Assembly: GCF_007904105.1 (NCBI RefSeq)
Contig: NZ_CP042325.1
Coordinates: forward strand, 372,001 to 436,000
Direction: 5' to 3'
Source of the DNA: Corynebacterium sp. sy039
GTDB lineage: Bacteria; Actinomycetota; Actinomycetes; Mycobacteriales; Mycobacteriaceae
DNA: 64,000 bases
Part shown: positions 36,082 to 46,673 of the stretch, in pieces
Layout of the letters: every line of letters starts with the position of its first letter
How positions within the stretch are numbered: position 1 is the stretch's first letter
Program-made: the position numbers and the translations under genes
Notes under the pieces: generated by a model
Databases searched by the model: none
The model's input: only the letters and a program-made list of their open reading frames with translations
What the model was told of the DNA's origin: nothing

Positions 36082-36480
36082 ATGACCATGACAGATCCTA
36101 TTGCGGATATGCTGTCTCGCGTGCGTAATGCTAGCCATGCGCATCATGACACCGTATCCATGCCTTCCTCAAAGCTCAAGGTAAACATTGCCGAGATTCT
36201 TAAGAGTGAAGGATACATTTCTAACTACACAGTTGAGCAGGGCAAGGTTGCAAAGACTTTGACTCTCGAATTGAAGTACGGCCCATCTCGCGAGCGTTCC
36301 ATTGCTGGTGTACGCCGTGTGTCTAAGCCAGGTCTTCGCGTGTATGCAAAGTCCAATAACTTGCCGAAGGTACTTGGCGGCCTTGGTGTGGCTATTATTT
36401 CCACTTCACAAGGTTTGCTTACTGATCGTCAGGCATATCAGAAAGGCGTAGGCGGAGAAGTTCTCGCCTACGTCTGGTAA
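36082..36480 (+). CDS. rpsH: 30S ribosomal protein S8
   Basis: 132 aa from [17 protein letters not shown], the usual corynebacterial N-terminus; AAAGG lies upstream. The longer frame from 36043 has no ribosome site. The C-terminal [22 protein letters not shown] is the conserved 16S rRNA-binding end. It begins the second half of the split spc operon (rpsH-rplF-rplR-rpsE-rpmD-rplO). TATAGT at 35953-35958 is a plausible -10 box about 125 bp upstream. Confidence 0.96.
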   Translation: MTMTDPIADMLSRVRNASHAHHDTVSMPSSKLKVNIAEILKSEGYISNYTVEQGKVAKTLTLELKYGPSRERSIAGVRRVSKPGLRVYAKSNNLPKVLGGLGVAIISTSQGLLTDRQAYQKGVGGEVLAYVW

Positions 36481-36493
36481 GGGAGGGGCGAAA

Positions 36494-37030
36494 ATGTCAC
36501 GTGTAGGTAAAGCTCCTATCGCTATCCCATCTAATGTTGAAGCAAAAATTGATGGTCGTTTTGTTGAGGTTAAAGGTCCAAAGGGTACCTTGAACGTCAC
36601 CATCCCTGAACCAATTTCTGTTGCACAAGAAGATGGTCAGATTGTGGTTACTCGTCCAGATGACCACCGCCGTTCACGCTCCATGCATGGTTTGTCTCGT
36701 TCTTTGATCAACAACATGGTTGTTGGTGTTACTGAAGGCTACACCATTAAAATGGAAATCTTCGGTGTTGGATACCGTGTACAGGCTAAAGGTAAAAACC
36801 TAGAGTTCTCTCTTGGTTATTCTCACCCAGTGCTTATTGAGGCACCTGAAGGAATTACCTTTGCTGTAGACGGAACTACCAAGTTGTCCGTTTCAGGTAT
36901 CGACAAGCAAAAAGTTGGACAGATCGCTGCCATTATCCGTCGTCTGCGTAAGGATGATCCTTATAAGGGCAAGGGTATTCGTTACGAAGGTGAGCAGATC
37001 CGTCGCAAGGTCGGAAAGACGGGTAAGTAA
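36494..37030 (+). CDS. rplF: 50S ribosomal protein L6
   Basis: 178 aa. Begins [12 protein letters not shown] and contains the two L6 repeats; the second ends [23 protein letters not shown], the classic L6 C-terminal signature. Ribosome site GGGAGGGG lies just upstream, 13 bp after rpsH. Part of the rpsH-rplO unit. Confidence 0.97.
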   Translation: MSRVGKAPIAIPSNVEAKIDGRFVEVKGPKGTLNVTIPEPISVAQEDGQIVVTRPDDHRRSRSMHGLSRSLINNMVVGVTEGYTIKMEIFGVGYRVQAKGKNLEFSLGYSHPVLIEAPEGITFAVDGTTKLSVSGIDKQKVGQIAAIIRRLRKDDPYKGKGIRYEGEQIRRKVGKTGK

Positions 37031-37033
37031 AGC

Positions 37034-37441
37034 ATGAGTAACTCTGAAAACAATAATGGTAAGCGCGTGCCAGTAGGCAAGGACATCTCTACTCGCCGTC
37101 GTGAGGCACGTATCCGTCGTCATGTTCGCGTTCGCAAGAATTTGCGTGGTACTCCTGAAGCACCTCGTCTTGTTGTGCACCGTTCTTCTCGCCATATGCA
37201 CGTCCAGGTTATTGATGACGTAGCTGGTCATACTTTGGCTGCTGCTTCTACAATTGAACCTCAGGTGCGTGAGCTTGAAGGCGATAAGAAGACCAAGAGC
37301 GCAAAGGTAGGCGAACTTATTGCTGCTCGTGCTCTTGAAGCAGGAATCACAAAGGTCGTTTTTGACCGCGCTGGTTATAAATATCACGGTCGCGTTGCAG
37401 CGGTTGCTGATGCAGCTCGTGAAGGTGGTCTGAAGTTCTAA
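37034..37441 (+). CDS. rplR: 50S ribosomal protein L18
   Basis: 135 aa. A polar N-terminal extension ([17 protein letters not shown]) precedes the conserved [19 protein letters not shown] and [19 protein letters not shown] core; ends [26 protein letters not shown] in pattern, typical of L18, which binds 5S rRNA. Starts 3 bp after rplF. A 40-bp gap with GGAAGGA leads to rpsE. Confidence 0.97.
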   Translation: MSNSENNNGKRVPVGKDISTRRREARIRRHVRVRKNLRGTPEAPRLVVHRSSRHMHVQVIDDVAGHTLAAASTIEPQVRELEGDKKTKSAKVGELIAARALEAGITKVVFDRAGYKYHGRVAAVADAAREGGLKF

Positions 37442-37481
37442 TGATTACCGCAAACATGATAAACAACGGAAGGAACGCATA

Positions 37482-38108
37482 ATGTCGGGACGTGAACGAC
37501 GTGACGGCGGGCGCTCCGCCGACGAAAGCCAGAACAAGAATGAACGCCGCGGCGGACGTCGCGACGATCGTCGTAACCAACAGCAAGATGAGCGCTCACA
37601 ATACATTGAGCGTGTAGTTACCATTAACCGTGTATCCAAGGTGGTTAAGGGTGGTCGTCGCTTTAGCTTCACCGCTTTGGTCATTGTTGGTGACGGTAAG
37701 GGACTTGTTGGTGTTGGCTATGGTAAGGCCAAAGAAGTACCAGCAGCTATCCAAAAGGGTGCAGAAGAAGCACGTAAGAACTTCTTCCGTGTTCCTATGG
37801 TTGGCGGAACCATTACTCACCCAGTTCAAGGTGAGGCTGCAGCCGGTGTAGTTATGCTACGTCCAGCTGCACCAGGTACCGGTGTTATTGCTGGTGGTGC
37901 TGCTCGTCCAGTGCTTGAATGTGCCGGAATCCAGGATATCCTTTCTAAGTCTCTTGGTTCTGACAACGCAATCAACGTAGTTCACGCTACTGTTGATGGC
38001 CTTAAGCAATTGGTACGACCTGAAGAAGTCGCTGCTCGTCGTGGCAAGACTCTGGAGGAAGTTGCTCCAGCTCGTATGCTACGCGCTCGTAGTGGACAGG
38101 AGGCTTAA
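37482..38108 (+). CDS. rpsE: 30S ribosomal protein S5
   Basis: 208 aa. The first 40 residues are an Arg/Asp/Gln-rich extension (repeated [18 protein letters not shown] sequence) seen in actinobacterial S5. The core starts [21 protein letters not shown] and has [16 protein letters not shown], the S5 signature. S5 controls translational accuracy and contacts S4. Cotranscribed with rpmD, 2 bp downstream. Confidence 0.97.
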   Translation: MSGRERRDGGRSADESQNKNERRGGRRDDRRNQQQDERSQYIERVVTINRVSKVVKGGRRFSFTALVIVGDGKGLVGVGYGKAKEVPAAIQKGAEEARKNFFRVPMVGGTITHPVQGEAAAGVVMLRPAAPGTGVIAGGAARPVLECAGIQDILSKSLGSDNAINVVHATVDGLKQLVRPEEVAARRGKTLEEVAPARMLRARSGQEA

Positions 38109-38110
38109 CC

Positions 38111-38296
38111 ATGGCTCTGAAAATTACCCAGAAAAAAGGTTTGGTTGGTGCAAACCCAAAGCAGCGTAAGAACATGGCTGCTCTTGGTCTTAAGCGCATT
38201 AACCACTCCGTCGTCCGCGAAGACAACCCAGCTGTGCGAGGCATGATTAACATTGTGCGCCACATGGTTACTGTCGAAGAAGTGGCAGGGGAGTAA
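38111..38296 (+). CDS. rpmD: 50S ribosomal protein L30
   Basis: 61 aa, the standard length. [20 protein letters not shown] and the [15 protein letters not shown] segment are diagnostic. ATG is preceded by GGACAGGAGG over the rpsE end, and rplO starts 3 bp after the stop. Confidence 0.97.
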   Translation: MALKITQKKGLVGANPKQRKNMAALGLKRINHSVVREDNPAVRGMINIVRHMVTVEEVAGE

Positions 38297-38299
38297 TAA

Positions 38300-38746
38300 A
38301 TGAGTGATCCAATCAAACTACATGATTTGCGCCCAGCAAAAGGTGCGCACAAAGCTAAAACCCGCGTTGGTCGCGGTGAGGCTTCTAAAGGTAAGACCGC
38401 AGGTCGAGGCACCAAAGGTACCAAGGCTCGTAAGCAAGTTTCCGCTGCTTTCGAGGGTGGTCAGATGCCAATTCATATGCGTCTACCTAAGCTCAAAGGC
38501 TTCAAGAACAACAACAAGGTTTACTTCCAGGTTGTTAATGTAGCCGACTTAGAAAAGGCATTCCCTAATGGGGGCGATGTCGCAGTTGCTGATATTGTTG
38601 CAGCAGGTCTTGTTCGTGCTAAGCAACCAGTTAAGGTTCTTGGCGACGGTGAGCTTAACGTTAAACTTAACGTTACTGCAGATAAATTCTCTAAGTCTGC
38701 AAAAGAAAAGATCGAAGCAGCTGGTGGCTCCATTACTGAAGCCTAA
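38300..38746 (+). CDS. rplO: 50S ribosomal protein L15
   Basis: 148 aa. Gly/Lys-rich N-terminus ([21 protein letters not shown]) that threads into 23S rRNA, then [20 protein letters not shown], the L15 signature, and a compact C-terminal domain. Last gene of the split spc operon here; a terminator follows and secY has its own leader, unlike the usual rplO-secY cotranscription. Confidence 0.97.
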   Translation: MSDPIKLHDLRPAKGAHKAKTRVGRGEASKGKTAGRGTKGTKARKQVSAAFEGGQMPIHMRLPKLKGFKNNNKVYFQVVNVADLEKAFPNGGDVAVADIVAAGLVRAKQPVKVLGDGELNVKLNVTADKFSKSAKEKIEAAGGSITEA

Positions 38747-38780
38747 AATGCTGTGACGCTCTGTATTGCATGAGCAAAGA

Positions 38781-38819
38781 AAATGTGGTGTTTTGCCTTT
38801 GGCGCACCACATTTTTTAT
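38781..38819 (+). terminator. Terminator after rplO
   Basis: AAATGTGGTG (38781-38790) pairs with CACCACATTT (38805-38814), followed by TTTTA. It separates the ribosomal operon from secY. Confidence 0.8.
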
Positions 38820-39093
38820 GCCAAAACCCAAAGTTCAGCCAACTCTGAGAAAACTTAGTTACATACTGTATTTCTAGATTTCTCACCGGAAGAAAACATA
38901 GGCTTTGCCCCAATAACCTCGTAAAGTGGTTGGAAACGATTTTCAGTGGTAGAGTAGCTAAGTCAATTATGTTTAGATGTTATATCTGAACATCAGAATA
39001 TAAGTAAGAAAAAAATACGTAATAAGTACAAGCCTTCTTCCTGGTCAGAATGTGCAAGGCACACTGTTACCAAAGGAGAAGTCAGGAGGCAAA
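38820..39093 (+). promoter_or_regulatory. secY leader region with a stem-loop
   Basis: Together with the rplO terminator this is a gene-free stretch of about 350 bp. TAGAGT near 38951 could be a -10 box. A 10-bp stem ATGTTTAGAT/ATCTGAACAT (38969-38993, one wobble pair, 5-nt loop) would lie in the leader RNA. The ribosome site AGGAGG is at 39084-39089. Confidence 0.45.
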
Positions 39094-40416
39094 GTGTCCG
39101 CCATTATTCAGGCTTTTAAGGATGCGGATTTGCGACGCAAAATCCTCATCTCGATCGCACTCATCATTCTCTATCGTGTTGGTGCGCAGATTCCTTCGCC
39201 TGGAGTCGATTATGCCCTTATTAGTGGTCGAATCCGTCAGCTTACTGAAGAATCAGGTAGCGTTTACTCTTTGATTAATCTTTTCTCAGGAGGCGCTTTA
39301 CTTCAGCTGTCGATTTTTGCAATCGGTGTCATGCCGTACATTACGTCTTCTATCATTATGCAGCTATTGACAGTTGTCGTGCCTCGCTTTGAGGAATTAA
39401 AGAAAGAGGGACAATCTGGTCAGGCGAAGATGGATCAGTACACTCGCTATCTGACTCTCGCTTTAGCTCTACTACAGTCTGCAGGTATTGTCGCACTTGC
39501 TGATCGCGAGCAACTGCTTGGTCAAGGTGTTCGTGTGCTCAAAGAAGATGCTGGTCTGTTTGATCTCATCGTCTTGGTGCTCACTATGACTGCTGGCGCA
39601 ATGCTTGTGATGTGGTTTGGCGAGATTATCACTGAACGTGGCGTCGGCAATGGTATGTCATTGCTCATCTTCGCAGGTATTGCTACACGTTTGCCTTCCG
39701 ACGGTGCCAATATCCTCAACACATCTGGAGGAATGGTCTTTGCTATTGTGTTGATTGCAGTCATCGTGCTTGTGGTTGGCATTATCTTTATTGAGCAAGG
39801 GCAGCGTCGTATTCCTGTTCAGTATGCAAAGCGTATGGTTGGTCGTCGCCAGTATGGAGGCACTTCCACATACCTTCCATTGAAGGTGAATCAAGCTGGC
39901 GTTATCCCAGTGATCTTTGCGTCTTCGCTTATTTATATGCCAGTGCTCATTACCCAGATTATTCAATCTAATTCTGATGGAGCTTCCAATAACTGGTGGC
40001 AGCGTAATGTCATTCAGTACCTGCAGGCACCATCATCATGGCAATATATTGTGCTGTATTTTGTCCTTATCATTTTCTTCTCCTATTTCTATGTTTCTGT
40101 GCAATATGATCCGACAGAGCAAGCAGAAAATATGAAGAAGTATGGTGGTTTTATTCCTGGTATTCGTCCGGGACGCCCAACTGCTGAGTATTTGCAGTAC
40201 GTGATGAATCGTTTGCTTTTTGTTGGTGCACTCTACTTAGGCGTGATTGCTGTGTTGCCAAATATCGCACTTGATTTAGGGGTAAGCGGAAGTTCTTCCA
40301 GTGCAACACCTTTTGGTGGTACTGCTATTTTGATTATGGTTTCGGTAGCATTGACCACTGTAAAGCAAATTGAATCACAACTTCTTCAGAGCAACTACGA
40401 AGGAATCTTGAAATAA
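39094..40416 (+). CDS. secY: Preprotein translocase channel SecY
   Basis: 440 aa from GTG 39094 ([19 protein letters not shown] after the initiator), chosen because AGGAGG lies 4 nt upstream and the N-terminus matches other actinobacterial SecY; a longer frame begins at 39052 without a ribosome site. Ten membrane segments are expected; [28 protein letters not shown] and the cytoplasmic loop [14 protein letters not shown] are characteristic. Forms the SecYEG channel for protein export. Its stop overlaps the adk start by one base. Confidence 0.96.
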   Translation: MSAIIQAFKDADLRRKILISIALIILYRVGAQIPSPGVDYALISGRIRQLTEESGSVYSLINLFSGGALLQLSIFAIGVMPYITSSIIMQLLTVVVPRFEELKKEGQSGQAKMDQYTRYLTLALALLQSAGIVALADREQLLGQGVRVLKEDAGLFDLIVLVLTMTAGAMLVMWFGEIITERGVGNGMSLLIFAGIATRLPSDGANILNTSGGMVFAIVLIAVIVLVVGIIFIEQGQRRIPVQYAKRMVGRRQYGGTSTYLPLKVNQAGVIPVIFASSLIYMPVLITQIIQSNSDGASNNWWQRNVIQYLQAPSSWQYIVLYFVLIIFFSYFYVSVQYDPTEQAENMKKYGGFIPGIRPGRPTAEYLQYVMNRLLFVGALYLGVIAVLPNIALDLGVSGSSSSATPFGGTAILIMVSVALTTVKQIESQLLQSNYEGILK

Positions 40417-40961
40417 TGCGATTGGTACTTCTCGGTCCTCCTGGTGCAGGTAAAGGCACTCAAGCAGCAATTCTTTCCGAAAAATTAGGTATTCCGCATA
40501 TCTCTACTGGTGATTTGTTCCGCGCGAACATTGGACAAGGAACACCACTAGGGCTGAAGGCGAAAGAGTATATTGACGCTGGTAAATTGGTTCCTACTGA
40601 TGTTACTGCCGATATGGTTAAAGATCGTCTACAGCAGGATGATGCTCAGCAAGGATTTTTGCTTGATGGTTTTCCGCGTACTGTTGAGCAAGCGGATATT
40701 CTAGAAGAATTCCTTGCAGAACATGGTCTTAAGATTGACGCTGTTATTAACTACGAGGTGTCTGAGGATGTTGTCGTCGAGCGTATGCTTGCGCGAGGTC
40801 GTGCTGACGATAATGAAGATACGATTCGTACTCGTCTTGAGGTCTACGCAAATGAAACAGCACCATTGATTGCACATTATGGACAGCGCATTATCAATAT
40901 CATTGCTGAGGGGAGTGTAGAGGATATTAATGCTCGTACGCTCGAGGTATTGAATAAATAG
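40416..40961 (+). CDS. adk: Adenylate kinase
   Basis: 181 aa, the short form lacking the long LID insertion, as in other actinobacteria. P-loop [10 protein letters not shown] at residues 7-16; [10 protein letters not shown] and the [16 protein letters not shown] segment complete the NMP-kinase pattern. Interconverts ATP+AMP and 2 ADP. Starts on the secY stop (TAATG), so the two are coupled. A hairpin follows. Confidence 0.96.
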   Translation: MRLVLLGPPGAGKGTQAAILSEKLGIPHISTGDLFRANIGQGTPLGLKAKEYIDAGKLVPTDVTADMVKDRLQQDDAQQGFLLDGFPRTVEQADILEEFLAEHGLKIDAVINYEVSEDVVVERMLARGRADDNEDTIRTRLEVYANETAPLIAHYGQRIINIIAEGSVEDINARTLEVLNK

Positions 40962-41004
40962 AATGGATAAAACTCAGCAATGAACGTGCTGAGAAAATTT
41001 CTAC

Positions 41005-41039
41005 CCCAGGTCATTGGTATTTCCAATTGCCTGGGTTTA
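41005..41039 (+). terminator. Hairpin after adk
   Basis: CCCAGG and TTGG (41005-41017) pair with CCAA and CCTGGG (41023-41035) with a two-base internal mismatch, then TTTA. Moderate terminator candidate; map follows 27 bp later. Confidence 0.5.
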
Positions 41040-41065
41040 TATTTTGCTAATCGTTATGAGGAAAA

Positions 41066-41860
41066 ATGGTTTTTAGAAGGAAACGCAAGATGATCCCCGC
41101 TAAAACTTCTGGGGAACTCGATGCTATGCAGGCTGCAGGTGCAATTGTTGCTAAAGCCCTCCAGGCGGTAAAAGCTGAAGCAAAAGCAGGCATGACCACT
41201 TTGGATCTCGACAGCATTGCTGAGGAGGTTATCCGCTCGCATGGGGCAGTGCCGACCTTTAAGGGATATCAAGGTTTTCCAGCATCGATTTGTTCCTCAA
41301 TAAATGAAGAAATTGTGCACGGTATTCCTAGCGCGAGCGTTGTACTGAAAGAAGGCGACCTTGTCTCTATTGATTGTGGCGCAACCTACGACGGCTGGGT
41401 GGGCGATTCTGCATGGAGCTTTGGTATTGGCAAGCTGGAACAATCAGTGGAGTCGTTAAATCTTGCTACTGAGTATGTGCTTTCCGAAGGGCTGAAAGCA
41501 ATGCTACCGGGCAATCATCTCACAGACATTTCTCATGCTCTAGAGGTTGCAACGCGACAGGCTGAACAAAAATTTGGGGTAAAGCTCGGTATTGTTGCTG
41601 GTTATGGCGGGCATGGTATTGGGCGTACTATGCATGAAGATCCTTTTCTGGAAAATGAAGGTAAACCAGGTCGAGGACCGATCATTCAGGCAGGCTCTGT
41701 CTTAGCTATTGAGCCGATGCTGACCTTAGGATCAACGGATTCTATTGTGCTTGACGACGATTGGACTGTTGTTACCGAGGATGGGTCATGGGCAGCACAT
41801 TGGGAGCATACTGTTGCAGCTACTGAGCATGGACCGCGAATTCTTACCCAGCGACATTGA
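41066..41860 (+). CDS. map: Methionine aminopeptidase type I
   Basis: 264 aa. Removes the initiator methionine from new proteins. The two-metal site is visible: [16 protein letters not shown] (two Asp ligands), [13 protein letters not shown] (His), AIEPML and WEHTVA (Glu ligands); [18 protein letters not shown] carries the substrate-side His. Start at 41066 has TGAGGA 5 nt upstream; an ATG eight codons later is possible. Its position between adk and infA is the usual actinobacterial one. Confidence 0.94.
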   Translation: MVFRRKRKMIPAKTSGELDAMQAAGAIVAKALQAVKAEAKAGMTTLDLDSIAEEVIRSHGAVPTFKGYQGFPASICSSINEEIVHGIPSASVVLKEGDLVSIDCGATYDGWVGDSAWSFGIGKLEQSVESLNLATEYVLSEGLKAMLPGNHLTDISHALEVATRQAEQKFGVKLGIVAGYGGHGIGRTMHEDPFLENEGKPGRGPIIQAGSVLAIEPMLTLGSTDSIVLDDDWTVVTEDGSWAAHWEHTVAATEHGPRILTQRH

Positions 41861-42026
41861 TGGTTGGCCTATGAGTATTTGTGAGTTACGAGAAGCATTA
41901 GGAGGAATATCAGGAAACTGATAAAAAATAAGAATACAGATTATGTACCTCATTTTTATGAGGAAAAATATTCATACATCTTCTCAGGATTCTTATTTTC
42001 CCAGGAGTGGTGTTATAGTAATGCCC

Positions 42027-42719
42027 ATGTCATATAAACCTCGCCATGCTAAACCATCCCGACTACGTCGTCGGTTGAATGCAGTTCTTGGGACTTCTAC
42101 CACGGCTGCAGCTTTGCTCATCGTGCAGCCTGGAACTGCGTCAGCGGCTCCAATTGGCTTGGATAATCTCCTCAACAGTGGTGCTGAGCAGCTGAAAAAT
42201 GCTAAGGAGAATCTCAACGAACAGATTAATTCTGTTTTGCCACCAGAGCAGGCAGATATTGTGAATGGAATTCTCAATAACGGTGCTCCTGTGATCCCTA
42301 ATGTGCCTGCTGCGCCAGAGGTTCCTGCTGTACCTGATGCCCCAGTTCTTGGTGACACTTTTGATCGTGGTCCTTGCCCAGTTACTGCGGAGGCCTGCGT
42401 CGATCTTAAGGGCGGACGTTCTTGGTTGCAGAAAGACGGAAAAGTGGTTCATGTTGCACCTTCTTCTGGTGGTGCTCCTGCCCCAAGCACTGCGACGCCA
42501 ACCGGTAACTTCAAGGTTGAGTACAAGGTTAAGAATGAAGTATCTCGTACTTACGGTAATGCGCCGATGCCAAACTCTGTGTACTTTACCCGCAATGGAC
42601 ACGCATTCCATGCTGGTGAAGTAGGAGTGCTTTCTCATGGTTGTATTCATCTCAACTACGATGATTCCGTAGTATTCTTCGATACCTTGCAGCCTGGCGA
42701 TGATGTTTTCATCTACTAA
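42027..42719 (+). CDS. Secreted L,D-transpeptidase (YkuD domain)
   Basis: 230 aa. A basic twin-Arg-containing start (RLRRRLNAV) and hydrophobic stretch end at ASA, residue 40, as a signal peptide. A Pro/Ala-rich linker (about 85-110) leads to the YkuD domain, with the catalytic motif HxxxxxxxxSHGCIHL: His195, His204 and Cys206. Such enzymes make 3-3 cross-links in peptidoglycan or attach proteins to it. TATAGT lies 7 nt before ATG 42027, so a leaderless start is likely; ATG 42021 is the alternative. The longer frame from 41943 lacks support. It lies between map and infA and has its own terminator. Confidence 0.87.
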   Translation: MSYKPRHAKPSRLRRRLNAVLGTSTTAAALLIVQPGTASAAPIGLDNLLNSGAEQLKNAKENLNEQINSVLPPEQADIVNGILNNGAPVIPNVPAAPEVPAVPDAPVLGDTFDRGPCPVTAEACVDLKGGRSWLQKDGKVVHVAPSSGGAPAPSTATPTGNFKVEYKVKNEVSRTYGNAPMPNSVYFTRNGHAFHAGEVGVLSHGCIHLNYDDSVVFFDTLQPGDDVFIY

Positions 42720-42743
42720 TTCTTAAAGACTGCTAAAACATCT

Positions 42744-42775
42744 ATCCGATCCTCATGATGGGGGTCGGATTTTTT
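42744..42775 (+). terminator. Terminator after the L,D-transpeptidase gene
   Basis: ATCCGATCC (42744-42752) pairs with GGGTCGGAT (42762-42770, one wobble), followed by TTTTT. Confidence 0.8.
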
Positions 42776-42965
42776 AATTCTGTTGCCGCACTACACTGTG
42801 TTGAGTTTCAGTTCGAGATATTTTTGTGCTAGTTGCATTCTTTTATAAAAAGCGGTAACCTAATCAGTTGGTGTGTGGGCAAATTCGCGCATCTGCAGGT
42901 AACAATGCATAAATCAATGATTCTGTTGCATGAAAATATGCATACGGGGTTAGAAAGTGGAGGCT

Positions 42966-43190
42966 ATGGCTAAAGAAGGCGCAATTGAAGTAGAGGGTAG
43001 AGTTGTTGAGGCTTTGCCAAATGCTACATTCCGTGTTGAACTTGATAATAAAAAAGGACACATGGTACTTGCACACATTAGTGGCAAGATGCGTCAGCAT
43101 TACATCCGTATTCTCCCAGAAGATCGCGTAGTGGTTGAGTTGTCTCCTTATGATCTCACCCGTGGTCGCATTGTTTATCGTTATAAATAA
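42966..43190 (+). CDS. infA: Translation initiation factor IF-1
   Basis: 74 aa. Single OB-fold with [26 protein letters not shown], and [38 protein letters not shown] in pattern, nearly invariant in IF-1. An in-frame GTG three codons upstream exists, but MAKEG is the conserved start. The loop DNKKGHMVL is two residues longer than in most actinobacterial IF-1. No rpmJ follows, so the infA-rpmJ-rpsM order is broken. Confidence 0.96.
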   Translation: MAKEGAIEVEGRVVEALPNATFRVELDNKKGHMVLAHISGKMRQHYIRILPEDRVVVELSPYDLTRGRIVYRYK

Positions 43191-43348
43191 TTTTTAAGCC
43201 TCCTTACTTCACTGAATTCACTAAGGATTCATTCTCACCTTTGGCTGCGATGGCCGAAGCCTGGTATGTGCTTTCTTCTATGAAGATTGCTCTGTGCTGG
43301 GACGAGTGAGGAGAAAACCATCGCAATATCTGGAAAGGTATCTGCCTT

Positions 43349-43717
43349 ATGGCACGTCTAGCAGGAGTCGATCTTCCGCGCAATAAGCGTATGGAAGTTG
43401 CACTCACCTATATTTATGGCATTGGTCCAGCTCGTGCTGCCAAGTTGCTTGAGGAGACTGGCATTTCTCCTGATCTGCGCACCGATAACCTCACCGACGA
43501 GCAGGTTTCTGCACTTCGTGATGTTATTGAAGCTACCTGGAAGGTAGAGGGTGACCTTCGCCGTCAGGTACAAGCAGATATTCGTCGCAAGATTGAAATT
43601 GGTTCTTACCAGGGTCTGCGTCATCGTCGTGGACTTCCAGTGCGTGGTCAGCGTACCAAGACCAACGCTCGTACTCGTAAAGGTCCTAAGAAGACGATCG
43701 CAGGAAAGAAGAAGTAA
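43349..43717 (+). CDS. rpsM: 30S ribosomal protein S13
   Basis: 122 aa. [26 protein letters not shown] and [28 protein letters not shown] are the S13 signatures; S13 binds the 30S head and contacts tRNA. First of the alpha-operon genes rpsM-rpsK-rpsD-rpoA-rplQ, with GGAAAGG upstream. rpsK follows after 3 bp. Confidence 0.97.
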   Translation: MARLAGVDLPRNKRMEVALTYIYGIGPARAAKLLEETGISPDLRTDNLTDEQVSALRDVIEATWKVEGDLRRQVQADIRRKIEIGSYQGLRHRRGLPVRGQRTKTNARTRKGPKKTIAGKKK

Positions 43718-43720
43718 TTT

Positions 43721-44125
43721 ATGCCTCCTAAAGCACGTAGTGGCGCACGCCGTACTGGTCGTCGCGTTGTAAAAAAGAATGTGGCTGCAGGCCACGCATA
43801 TATCAAATCAACTTTCAATAACACCATCGTGTCTATCACTGATCCGCAGGGTGCTGTTATTGCTTGGGCTTCCTCTGGTCACGTTGGTTTCAAGGGATCT
43901 CGTAAGTCCACTCCATTCGCTGCTCAGCTTGCTGCAGAATCTGCTGCTCGCAAGGCAATGGATCATGGCATGAAGAAAGTTGATGTTTTTGTCAAAGGAC
44001 CAGGTTCTGGTCGTGAGACTGCGATTCGTTCGCTGCAAACAGCAGGTCTTGATGTTACATCTATCTCTGATGTGACACCACAACCATTCAATGGTTGCCG
44101 CCCACCAAAGCGTCGTCGCGTTTAA
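43721..44125 (+). CDS. rpsK: 30S ribosomal protein S11
   Basis: 134 aa. Basic N-terminus [36 protein letters not shown] in pattern and C-terminal [16 protein letters not shown] identify S11, part of the mRNA exit platform. Between rpsM (3 bp) and rpsD (21 bp) in the same operon. Confidence 0.97.
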   Translation: MPPKARSGARRTGRRVVKKNVAAGHAYIKSTFNNTIVSITDPQGAVIAWASSGHVGFKGSRKSTPFAAQLAAESAARKAMDHGMKKVDVFVKGPGSGRETAIRSLQTAGLDVTSISDVTPQPFNGCRPPKRRRV

Positions 44126-44146
44126 GAAAAGGAAAGGTTACTTACT

Positions 44147-44752
44147 ATGGCTCGTTATACAGGCCCAGCAACTCGTAAGTCCCGTCGCCTTCGCGTCGAT
44201 CTAGTCGGCGGAGATATGGCGTTTGAGCGTCGTCCATACCCACCGGGACAAGCAGGACGCGCTCGCATTAAGGAGTCTGAGTATTTGCTCCAGCTCCAAG
44301 AGAAGCAAAAAGCAAAGTACACCTACGGTGTGCTTGAGAAGCAGTTCCGCCGTTACTACGCGGAAGCTAACCGTCTACCAGGTAAGACTGGTGAGAACTT
44401 GGTTGTTTTGCTTGAATCTCGTCTTGACAATGTGGTTTACCGCTCTGGTTTGGCACGTACTCGTCGCCAAGCACGTCAGTTGGTTTCCCACGGTCATTTC
44501 ATCGTAAATGGCAAGAAGGTTAACGTTCCTTCTTACCGTGTCTCTCAGTATGACATCATCGATGTTCGTGAAAAATCACAGAAGATGGTGTGGTTCGAAG
44601 AGGCACAGGAGAACCTTGTCGATGCAGTTGTACCTGCATGGCTTCAGGTTGTTCCAGCTACCTTGCGCATCCTCGTGCACCAATTGCCCGAGCGTGCTCA
44701 GATCGACGTTCCGTTGCAAGAGCAGCTTATCGTCGAGCTTTACTCGAAGTAA
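44147..44752 (+). CDS. rpsD: 30S ribosomal protein S4
   Basis: 201 aa. The C-terminal S4 RNA-binding domain (about 91-155) reads LDNVVYRSGLARTRRQARQLVSHGHFIVNG. The N-terminus lacks the zinc Cys cluster, so this is the zinc-free type. S4 starts 30S assembly and in many bacteria represses its own operon. AAAGGAAAGG upstream. rpoA begins 120 bp later. Confidence 0.97.
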   Translation: MARYTGPATRKSRRLRVDLVGGDMAFERRPYPPGQAGRARIKESEYLLQLQEKQKAKYTYGVLEKQFRRYYAEANRLPGKTGENLVVLLESRLDNVVYRSGLARTRRQARQLVSHGHFIVNGKKVNVPSYRVSQYDIIDVREKSQKMVWFEEAQENLVDAVVPAWLQVVPATLRILVHQLPERAQIDVPLQEQLIVELYSK

Positions 44753-44872
44753 TTCTTTGGCTAAAGCGAGAACTATTCTCACAGCGATTAGCCGAAAAAT
44801 TACGAGAACTTTTCCCATCCATCCTTTCCACCCACAGACGTCAAATAGCGGGCGTCATACAAGGAGAGTTCA

Positions 44873-45889
44873 ATGCTCATTTCTCAGCGTCCAACACTAA
44901 GTGAAGAGGTTGTCGATCAGGCACGCTCTCGGTTCACTATTGAGCCATTGGAGCCTGGTTTTGGTTACACCCTCGGTAACTCACTTCGTCGTACTTTGTT
45001 GTCATCCATTCCGGGTGCAGCTGTTACCAGTGTAAAAATTGATGGTGTGCTGCATGAGTTCACCACAATCAATGGTGTAAAAGAGGATGTTTCTGACATC
45101 ATCTTGAACATTAAAAGTCTTGTTCTTTCTTCTGACTCTGATGAGCCAGTAGTAATGTATCTGCGCGCTGAGGGACCAGGAGTCGTCACAGCAGGTGATA
45201 TTGAGCCACCTGCTGGTGTCGAGGTTCACAATCCTGATGCGCATTTAGCTACCCTCAATGATCAGGGTCGCTTGGAGATTGAAATGGTTGTAGAGCGTGG
45301 TCGTGGCTATGTGCCAGCTACTCTCTATTCTGGTGCCAATGAAATTGGTCGTATTCCTGTTGATCAGATTTATTCACCAGTGCTCAAAGTGAGCTACAAG
45401 GTTGAGGCTACTCGTGTTGAGCAGCGTACCGACTTTGACAAGCTCATCATTGACGTAGAAACCAAAAACTCCATTGCTCCTCGTGACGCTCTTGCGTCTG
45501 CGGGTAAGACATTGGTTGAGCTATTTGGTCTTGCACGTGAACTCAATGTCGCTGCTGAAGGCATCGAAATTGGTCCATCACCGCAAGAGACTGAATATAT
45601 TGCTGCATATAGCATGCCAATTGAGGATCTGAACTTCTCAGTTCGTTCTTATAATTGCCTGAAGCGTCAAGAAATCCACAACGTCGGTGAGCTTGCTGAA
45701 TGCACTGAATCCGATCTTTTGGATATTCGTAACTTTGGTCAGAAGTCAATCAACGAGGTCAAGATCAAACTTGCTGGTCTTGGTTTAACCCTCAAAGACG
45801 CACCTGCGGACTTCGATCCAACTCAGCTTGAAGGCTACGATGCCGAAACTGGCGATTATATTGACCTGGATGCGGAAGACTCGGAGTAA
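44873..45889 (+). CDS. rpoA: RNA polymerase alpha subunit
   Basis: 338 aa. N-terminal dimerisation domain: [50 protein letters not shown] (patterns); C-terminal domain about 255-320 with [19 protein letters not shown] and [18 protein letters not shown], which binds UP elements and regulators. Ends in a short acidic tail. AAGGAGAG precedes the ATG. Followed by rplQ. Confidence 0.97.
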   Translation: MLISQRPTLSEEVVDQARSRFTIEPLEPGFGYTLGNSLRRTLLSSIPGAAVTSVKIDGVLHEFTTINGVKEDVSDIILNIKSLVLSSDSDEPVVMYLRAEGPGVVTAGDIEPPAGVEVHNPDAHLATLNDQGRLEIEMVVERGRGYVPATLYSGANEIGRIPVDQIYSPVLKVSYKVEATRVEQRTDFDKLIIDVETKNSIAPRDALASAGKTLVELFGLARELNVAAEGIEIGPSPQETEYIAAYSMPIEDLNFSVRSYNCLKRQEIHNVGELAECTESDLLDIRNFGQKSINEVKIKLAGLGLTLKDAPADFDPTQLEGYDAETGDYIDLDAEDSE

Positions 45890-45986
45890 TTGTCCTTAGG
45901 ATTTCTTCTTTCATGCTTAGCAAATTGCTGTTAAGCCGGAAGAAATCTCACGCTCACTTTTCAATCCTGTACACGAGGAGTAAAAA

Positions 45987-46508
45987 ATGCCTACCCCTAA
46001 GAAAGGTGCCCGTTTAGGCGGTTCTGCGAGCCACCAGAAGCATATTCTGTCGAATCTTGCAGCGCAACTGTTTGAGCATGGTGCTATTAAAACTACCGAC
46101 GCTAAGGCAAAGGCTTTGCGTCCATATGCAGAAAAGCTCATCACAAAGGCGAAGAGCGGTTCTGTAGCTGACCGTCGTAATGTACTCAAACTTGTCCCTA
46201 ACAAGGAGATCGTTGCATACCTCTTCAACGAGCTTGCACCAAAGTTTGAGAACCGTAATGGTGGTTACACTCGCATTGTTAAACTTGAAAACCGTAAAGG
46301 TGACAATGCACCTATGAGCCAGATTTCTCTTGTTCTAGAAGAGACTGTTAGTGCTGAAGCAACTCGCGCAGCACGTGCAGCAGCTTCTAAAAAAGCAGAA
46401 GAAACTGAGGAAGCTCCAGCAGCAGAAGAAACCGCTGTTGAAGAGGCCACAGTAGAAACTGAAGAAACTGTAGAATCTGCAGAAAAGGAAGAAGCAGAAG
46501 AGAAGTAA
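45987..46508 (+). CDS. rplQ: 50S ribosomal protein L17 with acidic C-terminal tail
   Basis: 173 aa. The first 120 residues are the L17 core ([47 protein letters not shown]). The last 50 residues are almost only Glu, Ala, Thr and Val, a tail that many actinobacterial L17 proteins carry and the core family lacks. CGAGGAG precedes the ATG. A strong terminator ends the alpha operon. Confidence 0.97.
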   Translation: MPTPKKGARLGGSASHQKHILSNLAAQLFEHGAIKTTDAKAKALRPYAEKLITKAKSGSVADRRNVLKLVPNKEIVAYLFNELAPKFENRNGGYTRIVKLENRKGDNAPMSQISLVLEETVSAEATRAARAAASKKAEETEEAPAAEETAVEEATVETEETVESAEKEEAEEK

Positions 46509-46528
46509 GAGAACTTTTCTACTGCCAC

Positions 46529-46560
46529 AATGCCCACTATTTAGTGGGCATTTTTCTTTT
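46529..46560 (+). terminator. Terminator after rplQ
   Basis: AATGCCCACT (46529-46538) and AGTGGGCATT (46543-46552) form a perfect stem with a 4-nt loop, then TTTCTTTT. Confidence 0.9.
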
Positions 46561-46673
46561 CCCTTTTGTTGGCGATTAGTTATGCTGGTGAGGTTAATTG
46601 CTTACTCACATCACTCAGATGCAGGATATACCGCGCAAGAAAACACAAGGAAAGAGCGTCGAAAGCGAAGAAT

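Noticed and set aside
42141..42650. Minus-strand 169-codon frame
   Set aside because: Antisense to the L,D-transpeptidase gene; Arg/His-rich with no recognisable motif.
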